Shown here: positions 34,080 to 46,407 of the stretch, piece by piece
Layout: each line of letters opens with the position of its first letter
How positions within the stretch are numbered: position 1 is the first letter of the stretch
Source of the DNA: Platycarya strobilacea
Taxonomy: Eukaryota; Streptophyta; Magnoliopsida; Fagales; Juglandaceae
DNA length: 64,000 nucleotides
NCBI GenBank assembly: GCA_036898215.1
Contig: CM072548.1
Span: 45,287,248 to 45,351,247, forward strand
Direction of reading: 5' to 3'
Translations under genes and position numbers: made by a program
The notes under the pieces: model-generated
What the model was told of the DNA's origin: nothing
The model's database searches: none
Seen by the model: the letters and a program-made list of their open reading frames with translations, nothing else

Positions 34080-34744
34080 TTATAATATATTTTTTTTTCT
34101 TTATGTGATTAGAAAAATCTATAATATACCATTATTAATGGTGGTGGTTGTAGAATATGTTACATGATAACCTGTTTTATTTGTTTTATGTGATTGGAAC
34201 AAAACCGTATGATCATCCGTCATGGACTATGATGGTTGTAGAATTTTTTTCTAGGGCACATTTCATTATTTTATTAAAAAGTTTGATTTTTGTTTTGTTT
34301 ATTGTAAACTTTTCTTACCTAACTGTTTTTATTCTATTACAAATAATACTCACTTGACCATTATAATAATTTTTTAGATTTTTATATTAATAATAACAAT
34401 CTATATTAGAATCTTTAGTTGTTGTCTGTCTTATCAAAAATATTTTTTCTTGTATTAGGAGTTGATAATCTCCTTGATTCAAATCTTTTCTTCTTATTAT
34501 GGATAGTTGTTTTATACTTATAAACGCTTTTTTTAGAATTTGATATTCCATTTTAAATCTAAGTATGGTTTAATATGGCACATCATGATTACTCGTATGA
34601 TTTGATTTTTGATTCTACCACAAATTATAGTCATGTACTCTTATCCTGTCATCATCATAAACCCATTTTATTGATGAGCTCTATCAACTAAGCTCAAACT
34701 CTTGTCGAGGAAAACTAAAATACTGAACCCATTCATGTGAGTAG
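34080..34744. other. AT-rich spacer between two LINE relics
   Basis: No gene. Two similar phrases, 'tagaatatgttacatgataacctgttttatttg' and the later 'tttatgtgattggaac', do not form a defined repeat. Confidence 0.4.
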
Positions 34745-35142
34745 AATATGAGGTCAAAGCTCACATATAATATAATCATGAATCATCAAGGGAAAATGAT
34801 GTCAAGTTTAAATAAAAATCGTGTTGATCAATCATTAGTGGTGGTTGTAATGAGAAGAATATGGTTACAAAGAAATGACTTTAATTTTCAACAAAATTAT
34901 ACTCACCTTACTAGGGGTGGTAGTTTAGGAAGCAAACTTATAGTGGAAGACTTTCAAACCTCTGTAATGATGATCCTGGACCAGAAGTTCAAGACAAATT
35001 CACAAAACTAAAACAGATTGAAGAGGAAAAAACAAAATTTTAACATGTTGAAATTTAATAAAGATACTGGAAAATATGTATTATTTTCAACGTTCAATGG
35101 TTAAAGATCCAAATGGAGAAGTCCTAGCCTCAATAAGTGTTC
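34745..35142 (+). pseudogene. LINE relic 2, 5' part (RNase H region), split by hAT
   Basis: The plus-strand translation gives 'RRIWLQRNDFNF' (the linker after zf-RVT) and 'KDPNGEVLASISVLVQN' just before the hAT insertion, matching the start of the plant LINE RNase H-like domain. The domain resumes at 40256. Confidence 0.55.
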
Positions 35143-35400
35143 TAGTCCAGTAGGGGTGGGCAAAAATTCTGACTTCTGATTTTCGAATGACTTTTATTCC
35201 AATTTTGATTACGATCGAAATCGGAAGTCGAAAATTGAAATCGGAGTTGGAATTCTTCCGACTCCGAAGTCGGAGTCGAAGCACAAGATTGCTCCGATTT
35301 CCGACTCTGAACTCCGATCTTTGAAAAAAAAAGAATTCAAAACGACTTTTTTTTGCGATATGATGGTTTTTTTTAAAGGATTGAAACAACGTTGTTCCAA

Positions 35401-36999
35401 TTAATAAGGAATGACGTCGTTTTGTTATTACTTGGCCTCCCCACCTCGATCCCTTATTTCTCTTCTCTTTCTTCTTTCTTCTTTCTTCCTTTTTTGCCGA
35501 TTCGATTCTCACTTCTCTGTTCTCCTGCTCCAGCGGACTAGCATTCAGTAGCCTAGGCCCCAGCTTCATCTTTTCTCGTCTTCGAGGCTTGAGCAAACAC
35601 TTCTCAACGACGCCTCCATCTTCAAGTCATCGCAGATTTCGCTTTGCGTCGTGGCTTGTCACTGCCCCCAGTCCCTTTTTAATTGGTATTTTTTAAGGTT
35701 TTCGAATAGGAAATTTATTTTTAATTTTAATCTAAGAAATTGAGTTTGGATTGTATTAATTGTTGTCTGTTGTGTTAATTTTGTAAGGTAATCGAAGATT
35801 CAAGAGTTTTAGTGTTTAATTTCTTTGTTTAGGGTTTTTTGTTGTGTTAAATTGTTAATCGATTTGGCTTGTGAATTTATTTGTTCCATTGTTTGATTTA
35901 TATATTTGGTAGGAAAGTTGTATTTGGGACAAGCCATCAACATGTATTATATTACAAGGCTACAAGCTATTCTCAGACTCCCTATTTGTTGCGGTTGCCG
36001 ATTAGGAAAAACTAGGATATGATTGACTCACTTCAGTAGACTATGGTAGTTGCACTTAGGTCTTGTTGCTACTTGCTTCAGCTCTATTTTTTAATTATTA
36101 GTTCCCATTTTCTAGTTATGGTCATCTCCTCGTGCAATTGCATGACTTGAGAAAAATAGAGCATTGGCTCTGTGTAAGTTGATAATGCCTTGGCACGTGT
36201 TTGGTGTTAGTTATACTCCTCAATGATGCAAATATTAATGCTGCAAAATAAAGTTCAGCTGTGAGATATGCCTTTAATCTTTATCTTCTAGAACAAATGG
36301 GATTAATTGGAGAGTTGATGTTGTTGTGCTGCCCCCATGTGCACGTGTTAGTTATAAAATATAGTCAATTAATTGCTTTCATTTTTTAACGAAATGGTTA
36401 ATGCTACTAGATTTAGTTTTATTTTTATAGAGAGATTTTTTCAAAGAGAGAGCACGAAATTTATACTCCTTAATGCTGCAAATATAATTTTTGGAGAAGT
36501 GGTCGTGTGCTGTTGGCCTTGGCAGTTGGCATCAAATAAAAAATATCTATTCCTGAATTTTACGTAGCGTTTCTCTTAACATCTTAATCCTGAATTTGCA
36601 TTAAAAATCAATCATCCGCATTCTGCAAGATAACCATTTTGGCTAATGTTGGTGATGTAATTCTTTGTTTGGACTGACCTATTTGAGAGATAATAATTAT
36701 TTAGTAATGCTTAGACTGCTGGCTGTTAATAGGGTTTGTGTTCGTAGCCGGTAGGCATGAAAAACAAGCAAAAAAATGCTTCCCTTTTCTACATTGACAT
36801 TTAATTTCTTTTCTTCTCAATCTCTTTATGGTAAGCTAGAATACTATGTTATGCCCATTGTAAACAACTAAATCAACTTAATCAATCATTTTTATAGGAC
36901 CATAGGTTTAAGGTTTTACCAAGATTTCCTACTAAATATCAATTCTCAAATCTCAACTATTGTTTTGAAATGATATTATTAATGATATGTTATACCCAT
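35401..36999. other. hAT 5' untranslated region
   Basis: Lies between the subterminal repeats and the transposase remnant. It contains a CT-rich leader-like stretch (35455-35640) and short duplications of 'atactcct(c/t)aatg(a/c)tgcaaat' (about 36212 and 36462). No coding frame of note. Confidence 0.4.
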
Positions 37000-37019
37000 A
37001 TAAGATTCTGGATGCTAGG

Positions 37020-39435
37020 ATTCCGTCGGCATCCCAAGCACCAATACCGAGTCGGACTTAGAGTCGACTACGTAGCTCCACTCGAGCACAGACCTCGTTT
37101 GCTAGTAGTGGATTTCTACTTCCAGTCAACATAGAATTAGAAGCGGAAGATCTTGATCAATTTATGGAGGAGGAGGAGATGGGTCTTGGGGATGATCCGG
37201 ATTAAGATTTAGATGTACCAGTACACCCTGCAGCTGTGAGGCCACCCCGTCCCCGATCAAATAAAAAAAGATCATGGACATGAGAACCTTTTACAAAAGT
37301 TGAGGGTGGGAATCCTGAGAAGCTACGGGCTGAATGCAACCATTGTGGCACTCAAGTTGGGAGTCATTCAAAAAGGCAAGGCACCGCTTGTCTATCATCA
37401 CATCTCAATGGTTGCTGATACAGAATAGCGAAGGGGATGGCGTCAAGATGTTAGTGTTTTATTAATCCCATTTATATTATGTATGCTAATTGATTTATTC
37501 ATTTAATCCTATTTAATTTTAAGTTAAAAGTTTAAAATTTACATAAATAATAAATTATTAAATGCAGCCGCAGGTTTGTCTCAGACTAATCTAAGCTATA
37601 AGACCTCTACAGCCACTGATGGCACAGGACACCAGTTGAGGAATCTGGTGGTCCCTCAATATAGTGAGAAAATGTATCGTGAGGCACCTGTAGAGATGAT
37701 TATAGAAGATGAGATGCCATTTAACATTGTTGACAAGAAAGAGTTCCACAAGTTTGTGAGGTTACTTGAGCCAAGATTTCCATTGCCATCCCGTTATACC
37801 GTGATGCACGATTGCATGAAAAGGCATATGAGAGAGAAGGCAGAGATGAAGAAGATGTTCATCACCACTAGCCAGAGAGTGTCATTTACGACCGATACAT
37901 ATATGTCTATACAGAATACCTCATACATGTGTATCACAGCACACTACATTGACAGTGAGTGGAATCTTAAAAAGAGGATTATTGGATTTAAAGAAATAGT
38001 TGACCATAAGGGTGCATCGATAGGGGCAGAGTTGGATGATTGTCTGATGGACTGGGGCATCCAAAAACTGCTATGCATTACAGTTGATAATGCCAGTACC
38101 AATGAGACTGCCATTAAGTGGTTCCCGCGAAATATGAGGGCAAGATACGATGTGATTAAAAATCATCAGTATATCCATATTCGATGTACTGCTCACATAC
38201 TAAACCTTATTGTTGGTGAGTATTTTTTGTTTTGATTTTGCATTTTATATTTTAATATTTCTATGATTAAAGGTTCAAAAACTAGGATATTTTTTATATT
38301 GTTATAATAATTAAGTATTTTTCGATGATGAAACAGTTAAAGGGTTAGAAAATGTAGATGATTTTATCAAAAAAGTCCGCAACATTATGCAGTATGCGAT
38401 AGCTTCTCCCCAAAGGAAGCAAAAGTTCATGGCAATAATACAACAGGTTATAGTTGAGTCTTCAAAAATGTTGTGCATAGATGTTCTCACTCGATGGAAC
38501 TCCACATATATGATGTTGGATGTAGCACTGAAGTATCAGAAGACATTTGAGCAGTTGGAGGTTGAGGATGGGGGTCTGAGATATGCCCTGCTAGAGCCTA
38601 ATGGAACGGAGCTCGGTCCGCTGGACAATACGGATTGGCAACATATATCCGAGTTTCTCAGCTTTCTACAGGTTTTCTATGATATTACTATGCGGGTATC
38701 TGGATCTACAATGCGAAGGCAAACATGTGGTTCAGCGAGATCTCAATGGTACACCACCACTCGAAAAAAGGTTGCGCTGATCTGAGCAGACTATTATTAA
38801 TATGGCATTACAAATGTAATCGAAGTATGATAAATATTATAGGCAAGTTGAGAAAATAAATAGATTATTATTCATAGCTTCGATCCTCAACCCCTGATTG
38901 AAATTGGTGGCGATAGAAAGGTGGGCAACTAAAGTTCTCGGGACAGTAAAGGCAGCTGCATTTATCACAGTGCTTGAGACTGATCTAAACGACTTATACA
39001 CCCACTACAACATCAATAGACAACCTTCATCCTTAGTAACCGCAGGTAGCTCATGTTCGAGCTTGAGGTCAGGACCTTTTTCAGATGCCCTTACCTGTTA
39101 AGCTAGTGCAGACAGTGTTAATCAATCTCGAGATTTTAACGTTATGACGTAATTTCACGCACGGTCGGCGAGAAATCTATTGTAGTGTACGAATGAGGTT
39201 GAGCGGTATTTATTGGCAGAGGTCGAAGAGCCTAGTGATGAGTTTCAGATCTTGATATGATGGAGGGCTAATTCCACCAAGTACCCAATCCTCTCCTGTA
39301 TTGCTCGAAATGTACTAATTGTTCCTATCACTACAGTTGTATCTGAGTCGGCATTTAGTACCAGAGGTCGAGTGTTGGATGCATATCGGAGTTCATTGGC
39401 ACCGTCAATTGTAGAGGCCCTCATTTGCAAGTAGA
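37020..39435 (+). pseudogene. hAT (Ac-like) transposase, inactivated
   Basis: Domains appear in order. An acidic N-terminus ('MEEEEMGLGDDPD') is followed by stops. A BED zinc finger at about 37325-37410 has C-x2-C in 'AECNHCG' and 'SSHLNGC', then TGA. The catalytic core at 37576-38215 contains 'VSFTTDTYMS' (first Asp), 'ITVDNASTNE' (second Asp) and 'RCTAHILNLIV'. A GT-AG intron runs about 38216-38336. The core continues 38337-38785 with 'LTRWNSTYMMLDVALKY'. 38800-39060 gives 'SKYDKYY' and 'LEIDL..LYTHY'-like fragments. The hATC dimerisation region at 39220-39435 reads 'ANSTKYPILSCIARNVL' and 'VVSESAFSTRGRVLD'. Stops interrupt the N-terminal region, the BED end and the conserved Trp motif of hATC (TGA at about 39257). 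It is non-functional. Confidence 0.85.
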
Positions 39436-40255
39436 ATTAGATTAGTGATATTTCTTAAGGACCAGAGAGCATTGGCATCAATACTGTTAGCTATAGGCTT
39501 GAGTGAGGTAAAATTAAATTAATTTGTTTACTTGTTTTTTTATGATTAAAATAACAAAGTTTATATAATATTTAATTATTTCAATGAATATTTTTATGAT
39601 TCATAAATCTAACTTATATTGTCTATAATTTCACAGATCTACAAATCAATCCTAAAATAATTGCCGATGACTAATGAGCCATATTTGACATTACAGTGGA
39701 GATTGGAGGCTGGAGCAGTGCTGCGATTGCTTATATTTTGTCTCTAATTTACGAATGGTTTATTTTATAGTTTGTACTATTATTTGTATTATTCAGTTTG
39801 GACTATTTTTGTATTAGCCTTAGTAGTTAACATTAGCAATTAGTATTGTATATTATAATAATATAATTTATATGATTAGTTTATCAACTTTAACTGTTTA
39901 ACTTTTTAAAATTAATTTACTAATTTATTATTTACGATGTAAAACAGATAAAATATATTAATTGGGCCCATTTAGAATCATAATATCCCAATTGGGCCCA
40001 TTTCGTTTCGAAATGGCCCAAAAATTTCATCGGAAGTCAGAATGAAAATTGGAATTCCAACTTCCGTTCGGAATTTTGACTTCCGATCGAACTCCGATCA
40101 GAGTTCGGAATTCTGAACTCCGATTGGAGTCGAAGTCCGATTCCATTTCGGAGTCGGAATCGGTAGTGAATTTCGACTACGATTGAAGTCAAAGTCGGAG
40201 TCGGAAATTCTGAATTTCGACTCCATAGGAGTCGGAGCCCACCCCTATAGTCCAG

Positions 40256-41083
40256 AACATCATGACTTATCCTAATTAAGTAGTTGCACTGTGGTAGACT
40301 ATAGAATTTTGTAAAATGATCGACATCTCAAAATGTTGCTTTGAATGAGACTCTCTCATGGTTATCGAAGGTAAGAAAAATCAAGGATTAGTTGTTAAGA
40401 ATATAATAAAAAATAATTAAATCTATTTCTTCTCATTAGCTTAATCTTTTTGGGACAACGGGTAATTTTACATATTATATTATTAGAGCAGAAGTCGTAG
40501 ACTCGAATTCTGACTCTCTACTCTACTTATTTAATTCAACATTTTACTTATTGGCCCACTCATTAAAGAGGAGTTTGGCTCATACGCAAGAAAGAGTGCT
40601 AAGAATATGATCTTAGCTTAAACTTTTTAGGCAAGAATGGATAGTAAAACATGTTAGAAGACAAGTAAATGAGGTTGCACATAGGTTGGCAAAAAAGGCT
40701 TTGACTTTAAGGTTGCGTTTGCGTGTTGAGAATTGTTAAGAATGTTTGTGAATAATAGTAAAAAAATAATAATAAAATATTGAATAATAAGAAAAAAATA
40801 ATGAAGAGTAATAAAAATAGGTGAAAAGTAATAATAAAATAATAAATAATAGTGAAGAATGTTGGAGAACGTTAATAAAATTTTGTCTTCCAAACCTACC
40901 CAAGTCTGAAGTTGTGTGCAAGATGCATGGAAGATTGTCCTAGAAAATCTCTGATGTAGTTGTCATTGAGAAAATCAAAATCAGATTATGGTCGAATAAT
41001 GGATTAGAACCTAATATGTCATTTACAACAAACAAATAAGAGGACATGATTTTTAGAATCCAAATCTGAACCACTAGGTAGTG
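40256..41083 (+). pseudogene. LINE relic 2, 3' part (RNase H end and C-terminus)
   Basis: Directly after the hAT duplication the LINE frame resumes: 'TIEFCKMIDISKCCFESDSLMVI' in two steps at 40290-40370, 'HVRRQVNEVAHRLAKKAL' at 40645-40705, and 'ARCMEDCP' at about 40917-40940. These are the usual end motifs of plant LINE RNase H-like domains. A MITE-like AT insert lies at 40711-40908. Stops are frequent. Confidence 0.6.
40711..40908. mobile_element. MITE-like insert in LINE relic 2
   Basis: Left 'ggttgcgtttgcgtgttgaga' region and right 'cttccaaacctaccc' are roughly inverted (GGTTGCGTTTG against GGGTAGGTTTGG). The interior is built of 'aataataaaa' units. It separates two LINE coding blocks. 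Confidence 0.45.
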
Positions 41084-41088
41084 CCAGG

Positions 41089-41431
41089 TATTATAGAATA
41101 AAGATAAAATTACTACTGCAACTACATGTCGTATATCTTATCATGGAATTGCAAGTCGCACAACCCCTTCCTTACCTGCTGCATAGTGTGATGACAAGGG
41201 ATGATTCTTTTTGTTTATTTTTATTGTACATTTGTTTTATTCATTTTTATTGTAAATAGCTGGCAGCTAGCATTCGGTTAGTTTGTTAGATGACATATTG
41301 TATATAATAGACCTTCTTCCTCGCCTTGTAAAGCACTATTCCTTTATGAAATACAGTAGAATATTTTTGGCTCCATAAGTCTCTGCTCGTTGATTCTGTG
41401 ATTACACTTTCCAGATTTCTTCTTCCTTTCA
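41089..41431 (+). repeat. Copia-3 left LTR
   Basis: 343 bp. It starts TATTATAG, where the canonical TG has been lost in both LTRs, and ends TTTCA. The primer site follows at once. Confidence 0.85.
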
Positions 41432-41460
41432 TGGTATCAAGAGCCTATGGGCATTTTTCA

Positions 41461-44400
41461 TGGACGACCCACACGAAAATTCTGTTGATTCATCTTCTTC
41501 CTCTATCCATTCACTCCCACCCAAACACAAACATCTTACCTGCATCTCGTTTCTTGAATCTCTGCGACCTTAGCAACCCATTTCGCTTGGACAATGGCGA
41601 CAATCCTGCCATTATCCTCGTCACAGACCTGCTTACCACTGGAAATGACACAACCTGGTCTCGTGCTATGCGTCGAGCACTACGTGCAAAGAACAAGCTC
41701 AGTTTTATCTCCGACCATTCCTAAACCCACTCAACCAAAGGACCCCTTACTGGAGCTATGAGAATGTTGTAACGACATGGTGGTGTCGTGGATTCAAAAC
41801 TCCATCAGCTTTTCCATCATATCCAGCGTCGTTTTTGTTGATGATGCTCAGGAGATTTGGCGCGACCTTGAGGGTCTATTTTCTCAGCAGAATGCACCCC
41901 GGATTTTCCAACTTAAGCAAACACTTTCCACCTACCTTCAAGAGAATGATTCTGTCAGCACTTACTACAGTAAGCTGAAAACTCTTTGGGACAAATTGTC
42001 CATCTATGATCCCCTTCCCGCTTGTACTTGTGGTTCCACTAAAACACTTGTGGTTCCACTAAAACGCTTTTGGACCGCTATCAAAAGGAATGTGTATTCC
42101 AATTTTTATGGGATTACACGATTCCTATGCAAATGTGTGTGATCAGATTATGCTTCTCAATCCTCTATCCCTTGTCAATAAGATTTTCTCCCTTATCCTT
42201 CAACAAGAACAACACCACAACCTCATTTCCCATATACCCTCCCCTGATTCCATGGTTCTCGCTGTTAACAAAACCCCACCCCAAACGAGACTGACCTTAT
42301 TGCACACATTGCAAAATACCAGGCCATTCCTTGGATTCTTGTTTCAAAGTTGGAAATGCTGAACCACCCATATGCTCCCATTGTAAGTTCTTCGGTCACA
42401 AAGTTGATAAATGCTACAAGTTGCACGGGTATCCACCAGGTCACAAGCTTTTTAAAGCTTCTGCATCTGGACCATCTGCTCGCCAAACAAGCTTCTCCCC
42501 TGCTCTTGGTCTTGAGGTCATTAGTGATGAGAAAGTTGGTTTAACTCAAGCTCAATATCAACAACTCATCACTCTGCTCCAACCTCGAGACTCCATTACT
42601 GCTGTTCCTCACTTTGTAAATCAGATACAATCCAACTTCAAAAATTCCTCGACTTCTAACCTCTCTGGTATTTCCTTTTCTTTTCCACTTACACACACAA
42701 ATCACCATTCATCACTACCATCCCTTGGATTATTGATACAGGGGCAACAGACCACATGGTCTGCTGCCCCTCTCTTTTTACCACAAAACAGTACCTGTTT
42801 CCTTTTCTCTTAAATTGCCAAATGGCAATCAAGTTCTCGTTACACACACTAGTAATGTGCAACTCACCAAACATATCCTGCTCACAGATGTTCTCTGCGT
42901 TCCTTCTTTCCATTTTAATCTCCTTTCCGCAAATAAACTTGCTAGCTCACTCACTTGCTGCTTGGTTTTCTTTTTTAATCAAGTTTTATTCAGGACCTTT
43001 CAATTTGGACAACGATTGGGAAGGGTGAAGTGAGGCATGACTTATATCACTTGCTAAGGACTAATGTTCCCTCCTCAACTCTCACTACTGCTCTCACTAT
43101 CTATTTTCACAAGAATGTTTCTATTTCAGCTTCCATTATACCGAATGATGTTGTTCCATAACTATGGCATTGTCACCTCGGTCACATTTCCTTTTCTCGT
43201 TTACTTTTAATTACTGATCCTATTGTAAAGACCAGCATTTCTTCTAATGAAAATCCATGTTGCATTTGCCCTTTGGCTAAACTTCACAGACTTCCTTTTC
43301 CTGACAACATGCATACAACAACTAGACCTTTTGAATTGATTCACTGTGATCTCTGGGGACCATATTCCATTGTTGCTTACGATGGGTCTAAATACTTCCT
43401 TACCATCGTTGATGATTTTACAAGAACCACATGGCTGTATTTACTCCAAAATTAATCTGAAACTCAAAAATGCCTTGAAGATTTCTCCAATTTAGTTAAC
43501 ACACAATATAATCTCAAAATCCAAACATTACGGAGTGACAATGGCAGTGAGTTTCACATGAGAGATTTCTTCAATGCTAAAGGCATAATCCATCAAAGAA
43601 TTTGTATAGCCATCCCCCAATAAAATGGCATTGTAAAATGCAAACACCAATACTTGCTTAATGTTGCTCGAGCTTTAAAAATTCAAGCAAGTCTCCCTTT
43701 AAAATTCTGGAATGACTGTGTGTTAACTGCCACTTACATCATCATTAGGACACCTACTCTGATTCTTCATTATAAAACCCCTTTTGAAGCCCTTTTTAAT
43801 TCCAAACCCATTTATGCTCACATGCGCATTTTTGGTTCTTTGTGTTTTGCTACCACCCTTATTCATGGTAGGAAGAAATTCGATCCCCGTGGTCGTAAAT
43901 GCGTTTTCCTTGGCTATCCCTTTGGCATCAAGGGTTATAAACTTCTTGATCTTTCCACCAACACTACATTCATTTCTCGGTATGTTCATTTCCAGGAACA
44001 CATTTTCCCCTTTTATTCGTCTTCCCACACTTCCTCTCTACTTACAGATTCTCCACAATTTGTCTTCACCAAACCTTTGCCTAACACTCTTGATTTCCCC
44101 TCTTCACCTCCCCTTTCTTACCCCATTTCCCCAACTGATTCCGACCAATCTATTTCTCCCAATCATAGTTGTGAATTTTGTACCGGTACTGGCCGTATCG
44201 GCCTTTGTCCGGTACAAAAAAATGTGTTTCATTTTGAAAAAATTTTCGGCCAGTACCGGCCAATACCGGCCGGTATTCGTGTTTCGGCCGTACCGAATTT
44301 CAGTCCCTAACTTTTTTTTTAATTTTTGTTATTTTTAACTTCAATTCAGACTAAATTAACTACATATATATTTATATATATATAATTTATTCATATATTA

Positions 44401-46381
44401 ACTATTATTTTGAAATGTAATTTATAAATGTATTTATATATTTAATTTATTTATGTATAAATTATGCTGAAATGGTATATGAAACGGTACCGGTACCAAA
44501 ATATTTCATTCCAGTAGTCTGACCGGTACGCTTACCGGTATAGTATTCAAAACATTGCTCCCAATACCACCATTGAATCTGTCTCAGCCCCTCATACTTC
44601 CCTTGTTCCTACCACCTCTCCATCCTCTGTTCCAGTCACTCCTTCTTCCCCCATTCTCCTCAGGTCCACCAGAACTAAGAGGGCTCCTCAGTACTTGATG
44701 GATTTTCACTGCAAGTAGTCTTCACTTCATGCTCTACCTCAATCTTTACCCAAGTCTTCACAAACAGGTGCTGGCAAGTAGTCTTCCTTATGTAATTTTC
44801 TTTCATTCCACAGATTCACTCATTCTTTTTCTGCTTTTTCTTCTTCTCTTTCCACTACTATTGAATCCACCACTTACAAGCAAGCAGTTAAAGACCCGGG
44901 TTGGCGTAAAGCAATAGACACTGAATTGCAAGCTTTAAAGGAAAACAATATTTGGATTATCACTGACCTTCCTCCAGGTAAATTTGCTGTTGCTTATAAA
45001 TATGTATACAAAGATCAAATATAATTCTGATTGGACTATTGAGAGGTTGAAAGCCAGGGTTGTAGCAAAAGGTTTCACACAAAAGGAGGACATCGATTAC
45101 ACCGAGACTTTTTCACCAGTTGCAAAGCTGGTCACAGTCCAAGTTATACTTTCCCTGGCAGCAATTCATGGTTGACTTCTCCACCAATTTGACATCAACA
45201 ATGCCTTCTTACATGGTGATTTATCAGAGGAAATTTACATGCAAAAACCACCCGGTTATACCAAAGGAGGTCCTCATCAAGTTTGCAAACTTTTCAAAAG
45301 TTTCTATGGCCTTAAATAGGCCTTTCGTCAATGGTACTCTAAATTCTCAACCTCTCTCACTGACTTTGGTTTTATCTAATCCAAATCCGACTATAGTCTT
45401 TTTACTAAGCATGATGGAGATTGTTATCTTGCTTTACTAGTCTATGTCGATCATATCATCGTTGCTAGCAATTCTCAACTTGCCATTGATTCTCTTAAAA
45501 CATTCTTGAATCAAAAATTCAAAATTAAAGACATTGGCTGTCTACATTACTTTCATGGCTTAGAAATGGCTCGATCCTCTCAAGGCATTCATTTATGCCA
45601 ACGTAAGTATGCTTTGGACATTTTAGCAGATTCTGGTACTTTGGGCAGCAAGCCTCTTAAACTCCCTCTAGAGCAGAATTTCAAAATTGCTAAGGATTCT
45701 GGTAACATGCTATCGGATCTTACTATTTATCGAAGATTAATTGGTCGTTTGCTATATTTAACTCTGACCAAACCAAATATTTGCTATGTTGTTCAACTTT
45801 TAAGTCAATTTATGGATAGACCTACTGATCAACGTTTAGCTCTTGCCCACAAAGTCCTTCGATACATCAAATTTGCACCAGGTCAAGGTCTGTTGCTCTC
45901 TTCCAGTAGTCCAATTCAGTTGACAGCCTATTGCAATTCCGATTGGGCATCTTGCCCAGATTCTCATAGATCCATTACTGGATATTGCGTGTTTCTTGGC
46001 CACTCTTTTATATCTTGGAAATCTAAGAAGCAATCTGTTGTGTCTCGTTCCTCCGCCGAAGCTGAGTATCGTACCATGGCAAACACTTGTTCAGAGCTTA
46101 CATGGCTGAGATATTTACTTCAAGATCTCCACATTTCCCATCCTCAAGCTGCCTCCCTATACTGTGACAACCAGGCAGCTCTTCACATTGCTGCCAATCC
46201 CGTCTTCCACGAGCGCACTAAGCATATCGAGCTGGACTGTCACTTGATTAGAGATAAAATCCAAGAAGGCAGCATTGCCACTGCTCATGTTGCCTCCCAC
46301 TCACAACTTGCTGATATTCTTACCAAGGCCTTGCCATCTTACTTGCTTTTTTTCTCACCTTTTCAAGATGGAAATAGTTAA
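41461..46381 (+). pseudogene. Copia-3 gag-pol, inactivated
   Basis: Gag: 'NPAIILV...TTWSRAMRRALRAKNKL' at about 41570-41715 and 'LKQTLSTYLQENDSVSTYYS' at about 41910-41970. The CCHC knuckle 'CSHCKFFGHKVDKCYKLHGY' is at about 42374-42433. The protease active site 'WIIDTGATDHM' is at about 42727-42759. Integrase is at 43250-44050, with 'HCDLWGP', 'IVDDFTRTTWLY', 'RSDNGSEF' and 'IPQ*NGIVK', where a stop replaces a Gln. RT is at 44880-45500, with 'KARVVAKGFTQKEDIDYTET', 'FDINNAFLHGDLSEEIYM' and 'YVDHII' (YVDD changed to YVDH). RNase H is at 45900-46350: 'SDWASCPDSHRSITGY', 'SRSSAEAEYRTMA', 'YCDNQAALHIAANPVFHERT' and 'LADILTKALPS'. 45506-46381 is still an open 291-codon frame. Scattered stops and frameshifts elsewhere kill it. 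Confidence 0.88.
44164..44557. mobile_element. hAT-type MITE with 8-bp duplication, inside Copia-3
   Basis: 394 bp between two copies of CTCCCAAT (44156-44163 and 44558-44565). Left end CATAGTTGTGAATTTTGTACCGGTA and right end (reverse complement) CAATGTTTTGAATACTATACCGGTA are given here by their shared motifs, 'CA..GTT.TGAAT' and 'ACCGGTA'. The interior near the ends is rich in 'accggta/ggccg' palindromes and the centre is AT-rich. It splits the region between integrase and RT and has no coding capacity. Confidence 0.85.
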
Positions 46382-46407
46382 TCTCTATTCTCCATCTTGC
46401 GGGGGGC

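Larger units (their letters stand above)
35151..40247 (+). mobile_element. hAT DNA transposon, 5.1 kb, with 8-bp target duplication
   Basis: Ends are TAGGGGTGGGC (35151) and GCCCACCCCTA (40247), perfect inverted repeats of at least 11 bp. The flanks are the same 8 bp, TAGTCCAG, at 35143-35150 and 40248-40255. Subterminal regions (35170-35320 and 40020-40235) are packed with 'ggagtcgg', 'actccgat' and 'gaagtcgga' repeats in both orientations, the usual transposase-binding architecture. A broken Ac/Tam3-type transposase gene lies inside. It sits within LINE relic 2. Confidence 0.9.

Noticed and set aside
43784..44338. 184-codon frame in Copia-3
   Set aside because: Out-of-frame shadow of the integrase region that reads on into the MITE.
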